DNA from: Sphingorhabdus sp. EL138
GTDB taxonomy: Bacteria; Pseudomonadota; Alphaproteobacteria; Sphingomonadales; Sphingomonadaceae
DNA: 64,000 nucleotides
Direction: 5' to 3'
Assembly: GCF_945882965.1 (NCBI RefSeq)
Contig: NZ_CAMCWY010000005.1
Location: 1 to 64,000, forward strand
Below are positions 52,850 to 61,139 of this stretch, in pieces. The notes beneath the pieces are model-generated. The model did not search any database, was not told the DNA's origin, and saw only the letters and a list, made by a program, of their open reading frames with translations. The translations under genes were made by a program, and so were the position numbers. The first letter of the stretch is position 1; every line of letters starts with the position of its first letter.

Positions 52850-53187
52850 GCATGCGGACACCATCACATGCGCCTTGCAACGCCTTGCGCGCAATGTTCC
52901 CTGCTGCCGACATCAGCATATTGCACGAACGGCCCTGGCACGGCCTCACCTTTTGCGGGACGCAAACATGCCTGTCGGTGCACATGCAGGATGGAACATG
53001 GTATGGCGACGTGGAGGCATTATCGCAGCTTTTGTCAGAACATGAATTTGATTTGCCGCGTCAGATCGTCGCCGACATTGCGGTAACAGGGGCGGTAACA
53101 GGGGCGGTAACAGGGCCGTTAACGCAGGCGGTTATGGCCAAAGGCGCAGCGTGCCTGATCATTGATGCGTTGTTGCTCGACAGCTGA
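52846..53187 (+). CDS. 113-residue protein of unknown function, second gene of the cassette
   Basis: I do not recognise a family. The product has a middle part that reads SVHMQDGTWYGDVEALSQLLSEHEFDLPRQIVADIAV, like conserved hypothetical sphingomonad proteins. Then come three 12-bp repeats encoding VTGAVTGAVTGP, and a C-terminal KGAACLIIDALLLDS. It is translationally coupled to the gene before it. No signal peptide or membrane helix is evident. A role in the DNA-damage response is only suggested by the upstream box. Confidence 0.65.
   Translation: MSMRTPSHAPCNALRAMFPAADISILHERPWHGLTFCGTQTCLSVHMQDGTWYGDVEALSQLLSEHEFDLPRQIVADIAVTGAVTGAVTGPLTQAVMAKGAACLIIDALLLDS
53080..53115 (+). repeat. three tandem 12-bp repeats inside the second cassette gene
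   Basis: GCGGTAACAGGG repeats three times without change (53080-53091, 53092-53103, 53104-53115). The unit is four codons, so copy-number change keeps the frame (VTGA repeated). Identical copies point to recent slippage. Confidence 0.85.
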
Positions 53188-53236
53188 TGGCACCGCAAAA
53201 CTTGTGCCACGTCGCCATCGACCGTAAACAGGGGGC

Positions 53237-54406
53237 ATGACCACACAACATGCACCGAACTTACCGCGCCTCGCTCCCGAATCGATTGGCCCTCGCCTTC
53301 AGTCTTATTGGGATCCGCTGACGGTTTGGGTGCAGAATAATTACGTCGAACTGGGCATTGCCGTGGTGGCGGCCATCATCGTGTTCGTTGCGCTTAGCTG
53401 GCTGAAAAGAATCGCCGCAAACATCGCGCGCGCCAGCGAGCACCGCGCGCATCTGAAATCCATCGTCGCCCGCACATTGGCGCGGACGAGCAGATTTTTC
53501 CGCGTCATGGTGTCGATTGAACTGGTCAACCAGATTGCCAATGCGCCAGCGGCACTGGCTCAGGCCGTCGATATCTTGTTCACCATCGCGATTGTCATTC
53601 AAGTCGCCATCTGGCTGCGCGAAATCATCTTGGGCTTGATCGAACGGCGCGCAGGTGAAGGCGTTCATGAACATGATACCTTACAAAGCGCGATGGTGCT
53701 GATCCGGCTGCTCGTCAGCTTTGTCTTATTTGCCATCGCTGCCATTGTAGTGCTCGATAATCTGGGTGTTAACGTCACGGGCCTTGTTGCGGGTCTTGGC
53801 GTTGGCGGCATCGCGATTGGCCTTGCCGCGCAAGGTATTTTCTCCGACCTGTTTGCGGCAATCTCGATCATTTTCGACAAGCCGTTCCGGCGCGGCGACA
53901 CGGTGTCTTATGACAACACCATCGCGCGGGTTGAAGTTATCGGCATGAAAAGCACAAGACTGCGCGCGCTGACGGGTGAAGAGAAGATTATTTCAAACAG
54001 CAAATTGCTGGAAAAAGAAATCACCAACAACACGCTGACCTTGTATCGGCGGGTCACTTTTGTCCTGACGCTTGTGTACCAGACACCCCCTGCCCTTGCC
54101 CGGCGTGTGCCCGATATTTTGCGTGCAGTGGTTGAGGCCAATGGCGCGCAATTCATCCGCGCCGGGTTCAACAATTTTGCCGCAAGCGCGCTTGATTTCC
54201 ATCTGGTGTTCGACATTGAAAGCGATGATGTCGAAGAAATGTTTCAGGCACGCCACGATATTGGCATTGCCATTATCGATAGCTTCGCGCGTGAGGGGAT
54301 TTGTTTTGCCTATCCCACGCAGACGACGTTTACAGCCTCGCCCGATGGCAACTTAGTGATGCCTTATGCCGCGCCGCCCAGTGCCAAGACGCGTTCAAAA
54401 AGCTGA
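53237..54406 (+). CDS. MscS-family mechanosensitive channel
   Basis: A 389-residue inner-membrane channel with helices at about 35-55 (VAAIIVFVALSWL), near 115-135, and 150-185 containing the pore-lining glycine/alanine pattern (GLVAGLGVGGIAIGLAAQGIFSDLFAAI), the hallmark of MscS. The beta domain follows (PFRRGDTVSYDN ... VEVIGMKSTRL) and then the C-terminal alpha/beta region. It relieves osmotic downshock. It is one gene with ATG 53237. Confidence 0.9.
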   Translation: MTTQHAPNLPRLAPESIGPRLQSYWDPLTVWVQNNYVELGIAVVAAIIVFVALSWLKRIAANIARASEHRAHLKSIVARTLARTSRFFRVMVSIELVNQIANAPAALAQAVDILFTIAIVIQVAIWLREIILGLIERRAGEGVHEHDTLQSAMVLIRLLVSFVLFAIAAIVVLDNLGVNVTGLVAGLGVGGIAIGLAAQGIFSDLFAAISIIFDKPFRRGDTVSYDNTIARVEVIGMKSTRLRALTGEEKIISNSKLLEKEITNNTLTLYRRVTFVLTLVYQTPPALARRVPDILRAVVEANGAQFIRAGFNNFAASALDFHLVFDIESDDVEEMFQARHDIGIAIIDSFAREGICFAYPTQTTFTASPDGNLVMPYAAPPSAKTRSKS

Positions 54407-54522
54407 TTCGCAGTCTATGGGTCAAACAGCCGCTAGCATGCCGTAACGGCAAATAAGCGGGGCTTGTATTGCGCGTTTGAAACCGCCACGATGCGACCAA
54501 ATTAGGAAGCAGGAGACTCCGT

Positions 54523-54981
54523 ATGACCGCAATTACACCCGCTGAACTCGCGACTAAGGTTGGCGAAAACATCGGCGTATCGGAATGGATTTTGGTGGAT
54601 CAGGACATGATCAACAAATTTGCCGATGCAACAGGCGACCATCAATTCATTCACATCAACGAAGAAATGGCGAAGCAAACGCCGTTCGGCGGCACCATTG
54701 CCCATGGCTTTCTGACCTTGTCTTTGTTCCCGGTGATGAGCGCCAAGTCCGATTGCCCCAAGGTTGCGGGCGTCAAAATGGGTGTGAATTATGGTGGCAA
54801 CAAAACCCGCTTTCTCGCCCCTGTCCGTTCAGGCAAGCGCGTACGCGGCCATTTCAAACTGCTTGAACTTGCCGAAAAGCGCCCCGGCCAATGGCAGCAA
54901 ACGCTTGAGTTCACTGTCGAGATTGAGGGCGAGGAAAAGCCAGCACTTCAGGCTGAATGGATCAGCCAGTTTTTCGTATAA
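54523..54981 (+). CDS. MaoC-like dehydratase / (R)-enoyl-CoA hydratase
   Basis: A 152-residue hot-dog-fold protein. The hydratase signature is FADATGDHQFIHINEEMAKQTPFGGTIAHGFLTLSL, with the catalytic Asp and His. Such enzymes hydrate trans-2-enoyl-CoA to (R)-3-hydroxyacyl-CoA, often for polyhydroxyalkanoate synthesis. A good site (GGAGACTCC) precedes ATG 54523. A thiolase follows, so the two probably act on acyl-CoA chains. Confidence 0.88.
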   Translation: MTAITPAELATKVGENIGVSEWILVDQDMINKFADATGDHQFIHINEEMAKQTPFGGTIAHGFLTLSLFPVMSAKSDCPKVAGVKMGVNYGGNKTRFLAPVRSGKRVRGHFKLLELAEKRPGQWQQTLEFTVEIEGEEKPALQAEWISQFFV

Positions 54982-55005
54982 TTTTCACTTTAAGGAATCA
55001 CTCAC

Positions 55006-56184
55006 ATGCGTGACGCAGTAATTATATCCACCGCCCGTACCGCCATTGGCAAAGCCTATCGCGGCGGGTTCAACGCAACCTCCGGACCAACGCTCGGCAG
55101 CTATGCGTTGAAGGCAGCTGTTGCGAGCGCTGGCATAGAAGGCGGCGAAATCGACGATGTTCTCTGGGGCTCTGCGCTTCAACAGGGCACGCAAGGCGGC
55201 AATCTTGCCCGCCAAGTTGCGCTGCGCGCTGGCCTGCCCGTTTCGGTATCGGGCATGACCATGGATCGTCAATGTTCATCGGGCCTGATGTCAATTTCGA
55301 CTGCGGCAAAGCAGATCATTGTCGACAATGTCGATGTCATGGCCGCTGGCGGACAAGAATCCATCTCTTTGGTGCAAACCAAGGAAATGCGCGTTCAGCC
55401 AGACCGTGAACTGGTAGAAATGCACAATGCCATTTATATGCCGATGTTGCAGACCGCCGAAGTGGTCGCCAAGCGTTACAACATCAGCCGCGATGCGATG
55501 GACGAATATGCCCTGCAATCGCAGCAGCGCACCGCCGCCGCGCAGGCCGCTGGCTATTTTGATGCCGAAATCGTGCCCGTGACCACAGTCATGAACGTCG
55601 TGAACAAGGAAACCGGCGAAGTCAGCCAGAAAGACGTGACCATTGCCAAGGATGAAGGCAATCGCGCCGATACGCAGCTTGCTGGTCTGCAAGCGCTTCA
55701 GCCTGTACTTGGCCCTGACATGACCATCACCGCCGGCAACGCAAGCCAGCTTTCCGACGGTGCATCCGCCTCCATCCTGATGGAAGCAAAACTGGCCGAG
55801 AAAAAGGGTCTCAACCCGCTTGGCCGTTATGTCGGCATGGCGGTTGCAGGTACAGAGCCTGACGAAATGGGCATTGGTCCGGTATTCGCAATCCCCAAAT
55901 TGCTTCAGCGTTTTGGCCTTAAGATGGACGATATCGGCATTTGGGAACTGAACGAAGCCTTTGCCGTGCAGGTCCTGTATTGCCGGGACAAATTGGGCAT
56001 TCCAAACGAGTTGCTGAACGTCAATGGCGGATCGATTTCCATTGGCCATCCTTATGGCATGACGGGCGCACGCTGCACGGGCCATGCCTTGATCGAAGGC
56101 AAGCGTCGCGGTGCGAAATATGGTGTTGTCACCATGTGCGTCGGCGGCGGAATGGGTGCCGCTGGCCTGTTCGAAATCTTTTAA
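55006..56184 (+). CDS. acetyl-CoA C-acyltransferase (thiolase)
   Basis: A 392-residue thiolase of the beta-oxidation or PHA type. The nucleophilic cysteine is C90 in [13 protein letters not shown], the second site is [15 protein letters not shown] with its histidine, and [13 protein letters not shown] holds the acid-base cysteine near residue 379. It starts 24 bp after the MaoC-like gene. Whether it breaks or makes acyl-CoA is not fixed by motif alone. Confidence 0.92.
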   Translation: MRDAVIISTARTAIGKAYRGGFNATSGPTLGSYALKAAVASAGIEGGEIDDVLWGSALQQGTQGGNLARQVALRAGLPVSVSGMTMDRQCSSGLMSISTAAKQIIVDNVDVMAAGGQESISLVQTKEMRVQPDRELVEMHNAIYMPMLQTAEVVAKRYNISRDAMDEYALQSQQRTAAAQAAGYFDAEIVPVTTVMNVVNKETGEVSQKDVTIAKDEGNRADTQLAGLQALQPVLGPDMTITAGNASQLSDGASASILMEAKLAEKKGLNPLGRYVGMAVAGTEPDEMGIGPVFAIPKLLQRFGLKMDDIGIWELNEAFAVQVLYCRDKLGIPNELLNVNGGSISIGHPYGMTGARCTGHALIEGKRRGAKYGVVTMCVGGGMGAAGLFEIF

Positions 56185-56214
56185 TCGCACATAAGAAAAC
56201 TAAGGAGCAGCCGC

Positions 56215-56508
56215 ATGTCCGCCATTGGTGTAATCGCAACGTTGACCGTTGCCGAAGGCAAGAACGAAGATTTTGAGGCTGTTTTTGGAGAACTGGCTGC
56301 GGCGGTTCGGGCCAATGAACCGGGGAACGTATTTTATACGCTCACCCGGTCACGGTCCAACCCGCAAGTGTACAAAGTGCTTGAGCAATATGTCGATCAG
56401 GACGCCCTGACCGCACATGGCGCCAGCGACTATTTCAAGGCGGCTGGACCAAAGCTTGGCCCATGCCTCGCCGGCGCACCCGATATCGAGTATCTTGACG
56501 TGTTGTAA
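56215..56508 (+). CDS. antibiotic biosynthesis monooxygenase (ABM) domain protein
   Basis: A 97-residue ABM-fold protein related to quinol monooxygenase YgiN. The family pattern is IATLTVAEGKNEDFEAVFGEL and TRSRSNPQVYKVLEQYVDQDALTAHGASDYFK with the conserved histidine and glutamate area. Small proteins like this oxidise quinols without cofactor or degrade them; the substrate is unknown. The ATG follows AAGGAGCAG. Confidence 0.85.
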   Translation: MSAIGVIATLTVAEGKNEDFEAVFGELAAAVRANEPGNVFYTLTRSRSNPQVYKVLEQYVDQDALTAHGASDYFKAAGPKLGPCLAGAPDIEYLDVL

Positions 56509-56593
56509 GATGCGCCTGCTGCTTTGATCCGCTTTTGGGCGGAACATGGCTCGCTATCGCTCGTTTGCTTCACTTCCAACAAGGAGTGCAAAC

Positions 56594-57097
56594 ATGACGA
56601 GCGATACGGACATCAAAGAAAAATTCTGGAAGTCACTCAAATCGGACAGGACAATGTTCTTGGGGCTAGCCCAAGGCAATGATGGCCATGCGCGTCCAAT
56701 GACTGCGCAATTGGAGGACGCCAACTTCAAAGATGACCATTATAACGGCCCAATCTGGTTCTTCACCGCACGCTCAGGCAGCCTGTATCAGGACGTGGGT
56801 TCCGGTGCCCGTGCGATGGTGCACTTCGCCTCCAAGGGGCGTGATATTTGGGCCACGGTGCACGGCAATTTGTCGCAATCAACCGATCAGGCAACCATTG
56901 ACCGGTTGTGGAACCGCTTCGTTGCCGCTTGGTATAACGGCGGCAAGGACGACCCAGAAGTCGCGCTCATCCGGTTTGACCCCGAAAATGCCGAAATCTG
57001 GATTAATGCATCCAGCATGGTCGCCGGCATAAAGATGCTGATGGGTATCGACCCGAAGCAGGACGCCAAAGACAAGGTCGCGCACGTCACCTTGTAA
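56594..57097 (+). CDS. pyridoxamine 5'-phosphate oxidase-like FMN-binding protein (general stress protein 26 type)
   Basis: A 167-residue split-barrel flavin protein of the general stress 26 family. It starts at ATG 56594 with AAGGAG at 56581-56586. Visible marks are RPMTAQLEDANFKDDHYNGPIWFFTARSGSLYQDV and the segment GARAMVHFASKGRDIWATVHGNL typical of the FMN site. The function of such members is not settled. Confidence 0.82.
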   Translation: MTSDTDIKEKFWKSLKSDRTMFLGLAQGNDGHARPMTAQLEDANFKDDHYNGPIWFFTARSGSLYQDVGSGARAMVHFASKGRDIWATVHGNLSQSTDQATIDRLWNRFVAAWYNGGKDDPEVALIRFDPENAEIWINASSMVAGIKMLMGIDPKQDAKDKVAHVTL

Positions 57098-57329
57098 GTG
57101 GTTAGAGGACCTAGGCCGTTGACAGGTATCCCAATTACCGTGACAGTACACTGAATCATGGAGTTCCAGCGATAGGTGCTTTGCCCCGCGCGCGATGGTG
57201 AAATGGCCATCCACTGGCCAGCGTTCGGTACTGGCTTTATTGTGCAGGGTCATCGCTGAAAACCCGCAGGAAACGGTGCTACGCAAAACGCTATTACGCA
57301 GGTCTAAATAGCAAGCGACATTGCGCCGC

Positions 57330-58562
57330 TCAATTGTGGCTGGATATCCAGTCTTCGACAATCGGCGCAATTTTTTCGCGCCATTTGCTGCCGTTGAAAA
57401 TGCCATAATGGCCGACTTCGGGCGCCATATGATATTTCTTAAACGCCGCAGGCAAGCCCGTTGCGATGTTCAACGCGGCCTTTGTCTGACCCAAACCGCT
57501 GATATCATCGCGCTCACCCTCAATCGCTAGCAAGCCAATATCGGTGATAGAGGCAGGATCAACAAGCTTCCCGCGATAGTTGAATTCACCCTTAGGCAGC
57601 AAATGACGCTGGAACACCGTATCAACGGTTTGCAGATAGAATTCCGCCGTCATGTCGCAGACCGCGCGATATTCATCGTAAAATTCCTTATGCCGATCCG
57701 CACTTTCACCATCGCCTTTAACCAAGTCGGAGAACATCGACCAATGGCTCATCATATGGTTGCCCAAGTTCATCGACATGAAGCCTGAAAGCTGCAGAAA
57801 TCCGGGATAAACGCGGCGGCCCGAGCCTTTGTAATAAGACGGAACGGTTGCAATCACATTTTGCACAAACCATTCATGCGGACGCTGAGTCGCGTGATTA
57901 TTGACCGCCGTTGGCGCTTCGCGCGTATCGATCGGGCCGCCCATCATCGTCAATGTGCGCGGACGCAGCGGGTGATCCTTCGCGGCCATAACGGCCGCAG
58001 CGGCATAAGCAGGAACCGACGGCTGGCAGACCGCAAGCATATGCGCGCCGCGCCCGCCTGCGTCGGGCCCAAGGAATTCGAGCCACTCGATCAGATAATC
58101 AACATAGGTTTCAAGGTCGAACCCGCCACCTGTCAACGGCACATCACGCGCGTCTTTCCAGTCGGTGATATAGACGTCATGCGTGACCATCATGCGCTCA
58201 ACCGTGCCGCGCAAAAGCGTCGCAAAATGCCCGGACATCGGCGCGCAAATGAGAAGCCGTGGCTTTTCGCTGCTGCCTTCGTAGACGAAACGCTTCAACT
58301 GGCCGAATGGCTTACGCGCAATATTTTCTTCCTGAACCACCAAGGTTTTGCCGTCGATGACAACGTCATTCAATCCGAACGCTGGCTTTCCACGCAGCAA
58401 AACCGAATGGGCAAAAACCTCCAATGCCGAGGCAGCTATGGGAGCCATTCCGCCATAATTAAATGGCGAAGGCAGCGCGCTGAGCCACTCCGACTGCTTT
58501 TGCGCAACCCAGCCTGTGCCCGCAAGCAAGCCGCGTTGAAGGTCATATCCGGTGTACAGCAT
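57330..58562 (-). CDS. phaZ: intracellular polyhydroxyalkanoate depolymerase
   Basis: A 410-residue PhaZ of the intracellular amorphous-PHB type. The nucleophile is the cysteine C179 in LAVCQPSVPAYAA, the mark that separates it from extracellular lipase-box enzymes. HDVYITDWKDARDVPL, GSGRRVYPGFLQLSGFM and the catalytic histidine segment APEVGHYGIFNG complete the pattern. The start ATG 58562 (MLYTGYDLQRGLL) is used, though the frame opens further upstream. It mobilises stored PHB in the cytosol. MaoC and thiolase genes lie 1-3 kb away. Confidence 0.92.
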   Translation of the reverse strand: MLYTGYDLQRGLLAGTGWVAQKQSEWLSALPSPFNYGGMAPIAASALEVFAHSVLLRGKPAFGLNDVVIDGKTLVVQEENIARKPFGQLKRFVYEGSSEKPRLLICAPMSGHFATLLRGTVERMMVTHDVYITDWKDARDVPLTGGGFDLETYVDYLIEWLEFLGPDAGGRGAHMLAVCQPSVPAYAAAAVMAAKDHPLRPRTLTMMGGPIDTREAPTAVNNHATQRPHEWFVQNVIATVPSYYKGSGRRVYPGFLQLSGFMSMNLGNHMMSHWSMFSDLVKGDGESADRHKEFYDEYRAVCDMTAEFYLQTVDTVFQRHLLPKGEFNYRGKLVDPASITDIGLLAIEGERDDISGLGQTKAALNIATGLPAAFKKYHMAPEVGHYGIFNGSKWREKIAPIVEDWISSHN

Positions 58563-58708
58563 ATTCAGGCCTTTAATATTGGCGGGGGGAATATTTTGCC
58601 GCAATTGGATGTGGCTTTACGCATTTATTGTGCATTGCACCATAGGAAAAGCGTAGACATTCGCCATGGCGGATTGTTACCGGTACGGCGCACTGCTAGG
58701 CGAGCGCG

Positions 58709-60514
58709 ATGACACACGAAATTTCTGAAACGCAAACCACGGCTACATCCGAGACAGCCGAAGCAGCCCCAGCCAAACCCAAGCTTAATTTTGGCAGCTT
58801 GCGCATGATCGGGCATTTCACGGTCCGCTATCCCCGCCAGATCACCTATGCCCTGCTCGCGCTGATTTCATCAGCAGCGTCGACACTTGCCATCCCCTAT
58901 GGCCTGCGCCTGATCATCGATGAAGGCTTTGTCAAAAATGGCGGCGATCCTGCGCCATATTTCTATTTACTGTTGGGCATCGTGGTTGTCATCGGCATTT
59001 CGACGGCGTTCCGCTTTTACTTCGTAAGCTGGCTCGGTGAACGTGTGGTTGGTGATATCCGTGTTGCGGTGCAGCAAAATTTGTTGCGCTTGGCCCCGCG
59101 CTTTTTCGAAGAAAATCGTCCTGGAGAAATCGCCAGCAGAATGACCGCCGACACCGCGATTATCGAACAAATTGTCGGCACCACCGTGTCCGTTGCATTG
59201 CGTAATATCTTTATTGGCATAGGCGGCGTTACCTTGCTCTTCGGGCTCGCTCCAAGCCTGACGATATGGTTGCTCGCAGGCATTCCCGTCGTTGTTTTAC
59301 CAATCGTCTTTCTTGGACGGCGGTTGGAAAAGGCGTCGCGTAATAGCCAGGACAATGTCGCCAGCGTCGGCACAATCATTTCAGAAGCGCTTGGCGCTAT
59401 CAAAATTGTTCAGGCTTTTGGGCAAGAAAGCCGCGAATGCATGCGTTTTGCCGATGCCGTAGAAGGCACGTTCAACGCCGCGAAAAAACGTATCCGGTTG
59501 CGGGCATTTCTTACCGCACTTGTCATGGCGTTGATATTCGGCGGAATCACCTTGCTTGTTTGGGAAGGCACGGACCAAGTTAAGGAAGGCGTCATATCCT
59601 CCGGAACCTTGTTCGCGGTCGTCTTGTACGGGGCATTGGTCGCAGGGTCCTTTGGCGCGCTGACCGAAGTATATGGTGACCTTGTGCGCGCCTCGGGCGC
59701 GGCATCGCGGCTCGCCGAATTGCTGAACGAAGTGCCTGAGATTGCCCCGCCTGCTAACCCGGTTGTTATGCCGCCAGCACGCGGGCAATTGGAATTCCAA
59801 CATGTTCGCTTCCGCTACCCGACACGGCCCGAGGTCGCGGCGCTTGACGATTTCAGCCTGAAAGTATCACCGGGAGAAACGGTTGCTGTTGTGGGGCCGT
59901 CAGGCGCAGGCAAGTCGACCCTATTCCAACTGGCGGAACGTTTCTACGACCCTGAAATCGGCACCGTGCGCATTGACGGTGTCGCGCTGACCAGCGCGGA
60001 CCCCCCCGAATTCCGACGCCGTATATCGTTAGTGCCGCAAGACACGGTTTTGTTCGCGGCCTCCGCGCGCGATAATCTTCGTTACGGCCAATGGGACGCG
60101 AGCGACGATGCGATCTGGGCGGCAGCGGAAAAAGCAAACGCAGCGGGTTTCCTAAATGAACTACCCGAGGGACTGGAAACCTATTTGGGTGAGGGCGGCG
60201 CGCGGCTTTCCGGCGGCCAGCGGCAACGGCTGGCCATTGCCCGCGCCTTGTTGCGCGATTCGCCAATCTTGTTGCTTGATGAAGCCACGAGCGCATTGGA
60301 CGCCGAAAGCGAGAAGCTGGTGCAAGACGCGCTGGAGCGCCTGATGGTTGGGCGCACAACAATCGTGATCGCACACCGACTGGCAACAGTACGTTCTGCC
60401 GACCGCATCATCGTGATGGACCAAGGCAGGATTGTTGAAGAGGGTGACCATGTAACGCTGAGCGCTGCGGGCGGATTATATGCCCGTCTCGCCAGTCTGC
60501 AATTTGACGCTTAA
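58709..60514 (+). CDS. MsbA-type ABC exporter (fused membrane and ATPase domains)
   Basis: A 601-residue half-transporter with six helices in the first half and an ATPase in the second. Walker A is VGPSGAGKSTLFQLAERF, the signature is LSGGQRQRLAIARALLRDSPILLLDEATSALDAES, and the switch histidine is in VIAHRLATVRSAD. It dimerises in the inner membrane to flip lipids or drugs. MsbA-like lipid A export is possible but unproven; a generic multidrug-type exporter is as likely. Its 3' end is followed by a weak hairpin. Confidence 0.9.
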   Translation: MTHEISETQTTATSETAEAAPAKPKLNFGSLRMIGHFTVRYPRQITYALLALISSAASTLAIPYGLRLIIDEGFVKNGGDPAPYFYLLLGIVVVIGISTAFRFYFVSWLGERVVGDIRVAVQQNLLRLAPRFFEENRPGEIASRMTADTAIIEQIVGTTVSVALRNIFIGIGGVTLLFGLAPSLTIWLLAGIPVVVLPIVFLGRRLEKASRNSQDNVASVGTIISEALGAIKIVQAFGQESRECMRFADAVEGTFNAAKKRIRLRAFLTALVMALIFGGITLLVWEGTDQVKEGVISSGTLFAVVLYGALVAGSFGALTEVYGDLVRASGAASRLAELLNEVPEIAPPANPVVMPPARGQLEFQHVRFRYPTRPEVAALDDFSLKVSPGETVAVVGPSGAGKSTLFQLAERFYDPEIGTVRIDGVALTSADPPEFRRRISLVPQDTVLFAASARDNLRYGQWDASDDAIWAAAEKANAAGFLNELPEGLETYLGEGGARLSGGQRQRLAIARALLRDSPILLLDEATSALDAESEKLVQDALERLMVGRTTIVIAHRLATVRSADRIIVMDQGRIVEEGDHVTLSAAGGLYARLASLQFDA

Positions 60515-60532
60515 AGGGCGAAATTACCCTTT
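60513..60532. terminator. weak hairpin between the ABC exporter and DUF465
   Basis: AAAGGG (60513-60518) and CCCTTT (60527-60532) pair across CGAAATTA. The stem has six base pairs and no long U tract; it lies where the plus-strand exporter and minus-strand DUF465 gene converge. Confidence 0.35.
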
Positions 60533-60540
60533 GCTTCAGC

Positions 60541-60738
60541 TTAGGCGATAATATCAGGCACCAATTGGTCTTCCAGACGCATGATACGGTCCTTCAAAGT
60601 CAGCTTTTTCTTTTTCAGTCGCGCGATTTGAAGTTGGTCGATCAACGTCTGGGCGGAGAGCGCGCGGATAGAATCGTCGAGATCCCGATGCTCAATCTTT
60701 AGTTGTTCCAGTTGCTGCTGATAGCCATCATCGTTCAT
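60541..60738 (-). CDS. DUF465 (YdcH) family small protein A
   Basis: A 65-residue helical protein with the DUF465 pattern: LEQLKIEHRDLDDSIRALSAQTLIDQLQIARLKKKKLTLKDRIMRLED. It is predicted to be a coiled coil. I chose ATG 60738 (MNDDGYQQQLEQL), because the open upstream extension has no family match. Function unknown. A second DUF465 gene lies divergently 171 bp away. Confidence 0.9.
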   Translation of the reverse strand: MNDDGYQQQLEQLKIEHRDLDDSIRALSAQTLIDQLQIARLKKKKLTLKDRIMRLEDQLVPDIIA

Positions 60739-60908
60739 GCCCCTTTCTAAACAGACTGCGGCGAACAAGTCATCGTTAAAAAAAGGGCGCTTGGCCCAGA
60801 TATGGGTTTGGCCCAAGCCCTGACGATAATTATCGGCAAGACTCCAATCACAATTCGTGATTTACTCGGTGGTTCAGAACGCCGAGTCTTAGACTGAAGG
60901 AGAATGAT

Positions 60909-61079
60909 GTGCATAATAATCATCTGTCCGCGCTTCGTAACAAGCATGCCGAACTCGAACAAAAACTGGAGCGCGAAGAAAACAGGCCGTTGCCCGACAG
61001 CAGAACCGTTCTCGATCTGAAAAAACAAAAGCTCCATCTTAAAGACGTTATACTGCAGGAATCGGCATCAACTGGTTGA
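60909..61079 (+). CDS. DUF465 (YdcH) family small protein B, GTG start
   Basis: A 56-residue DUF465 paralog that starts at GTG 60909 (VHNNHLSALRNKHAELEQKLE), with GAAGGAG about 6 nt before it. It has the family pattern RNKHAELEQKLEREENRPLPDS and LKKQKLHLKDVI. Short and non-AUG, it is easily missed. The pair with the minus-strand DUF465 suggests a local duplication, though identity between them is low outside the core. Confidence 0.85.
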   Translation: MHNNHLSALRNKHAELEQKLEREENRPLPDSRTVLDLKKQKLHLKDVILQESASTG

Positions 61080-61139
61080 CTACAAATAATTTGATACGGG
61101 GTATCGCTTGCCCTCTCGGTCTCTGCTAGGTCCGGTGCT

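Noticed and set aside
53080-53115. Possible CRISPR-like repeats
   Set aside because: The three 12-bp copies are contiguous, with no spacers, and are in frame within a coding sequence.
56879-57406. Minus-strand frame of 175 codons spanning the gap at 57098-57329
   Set aside because: Much of it is antisense to the PPOX-type gene and to the end of phaZ, without a family match; the 232-bp gap itself shows no recognisable feature.
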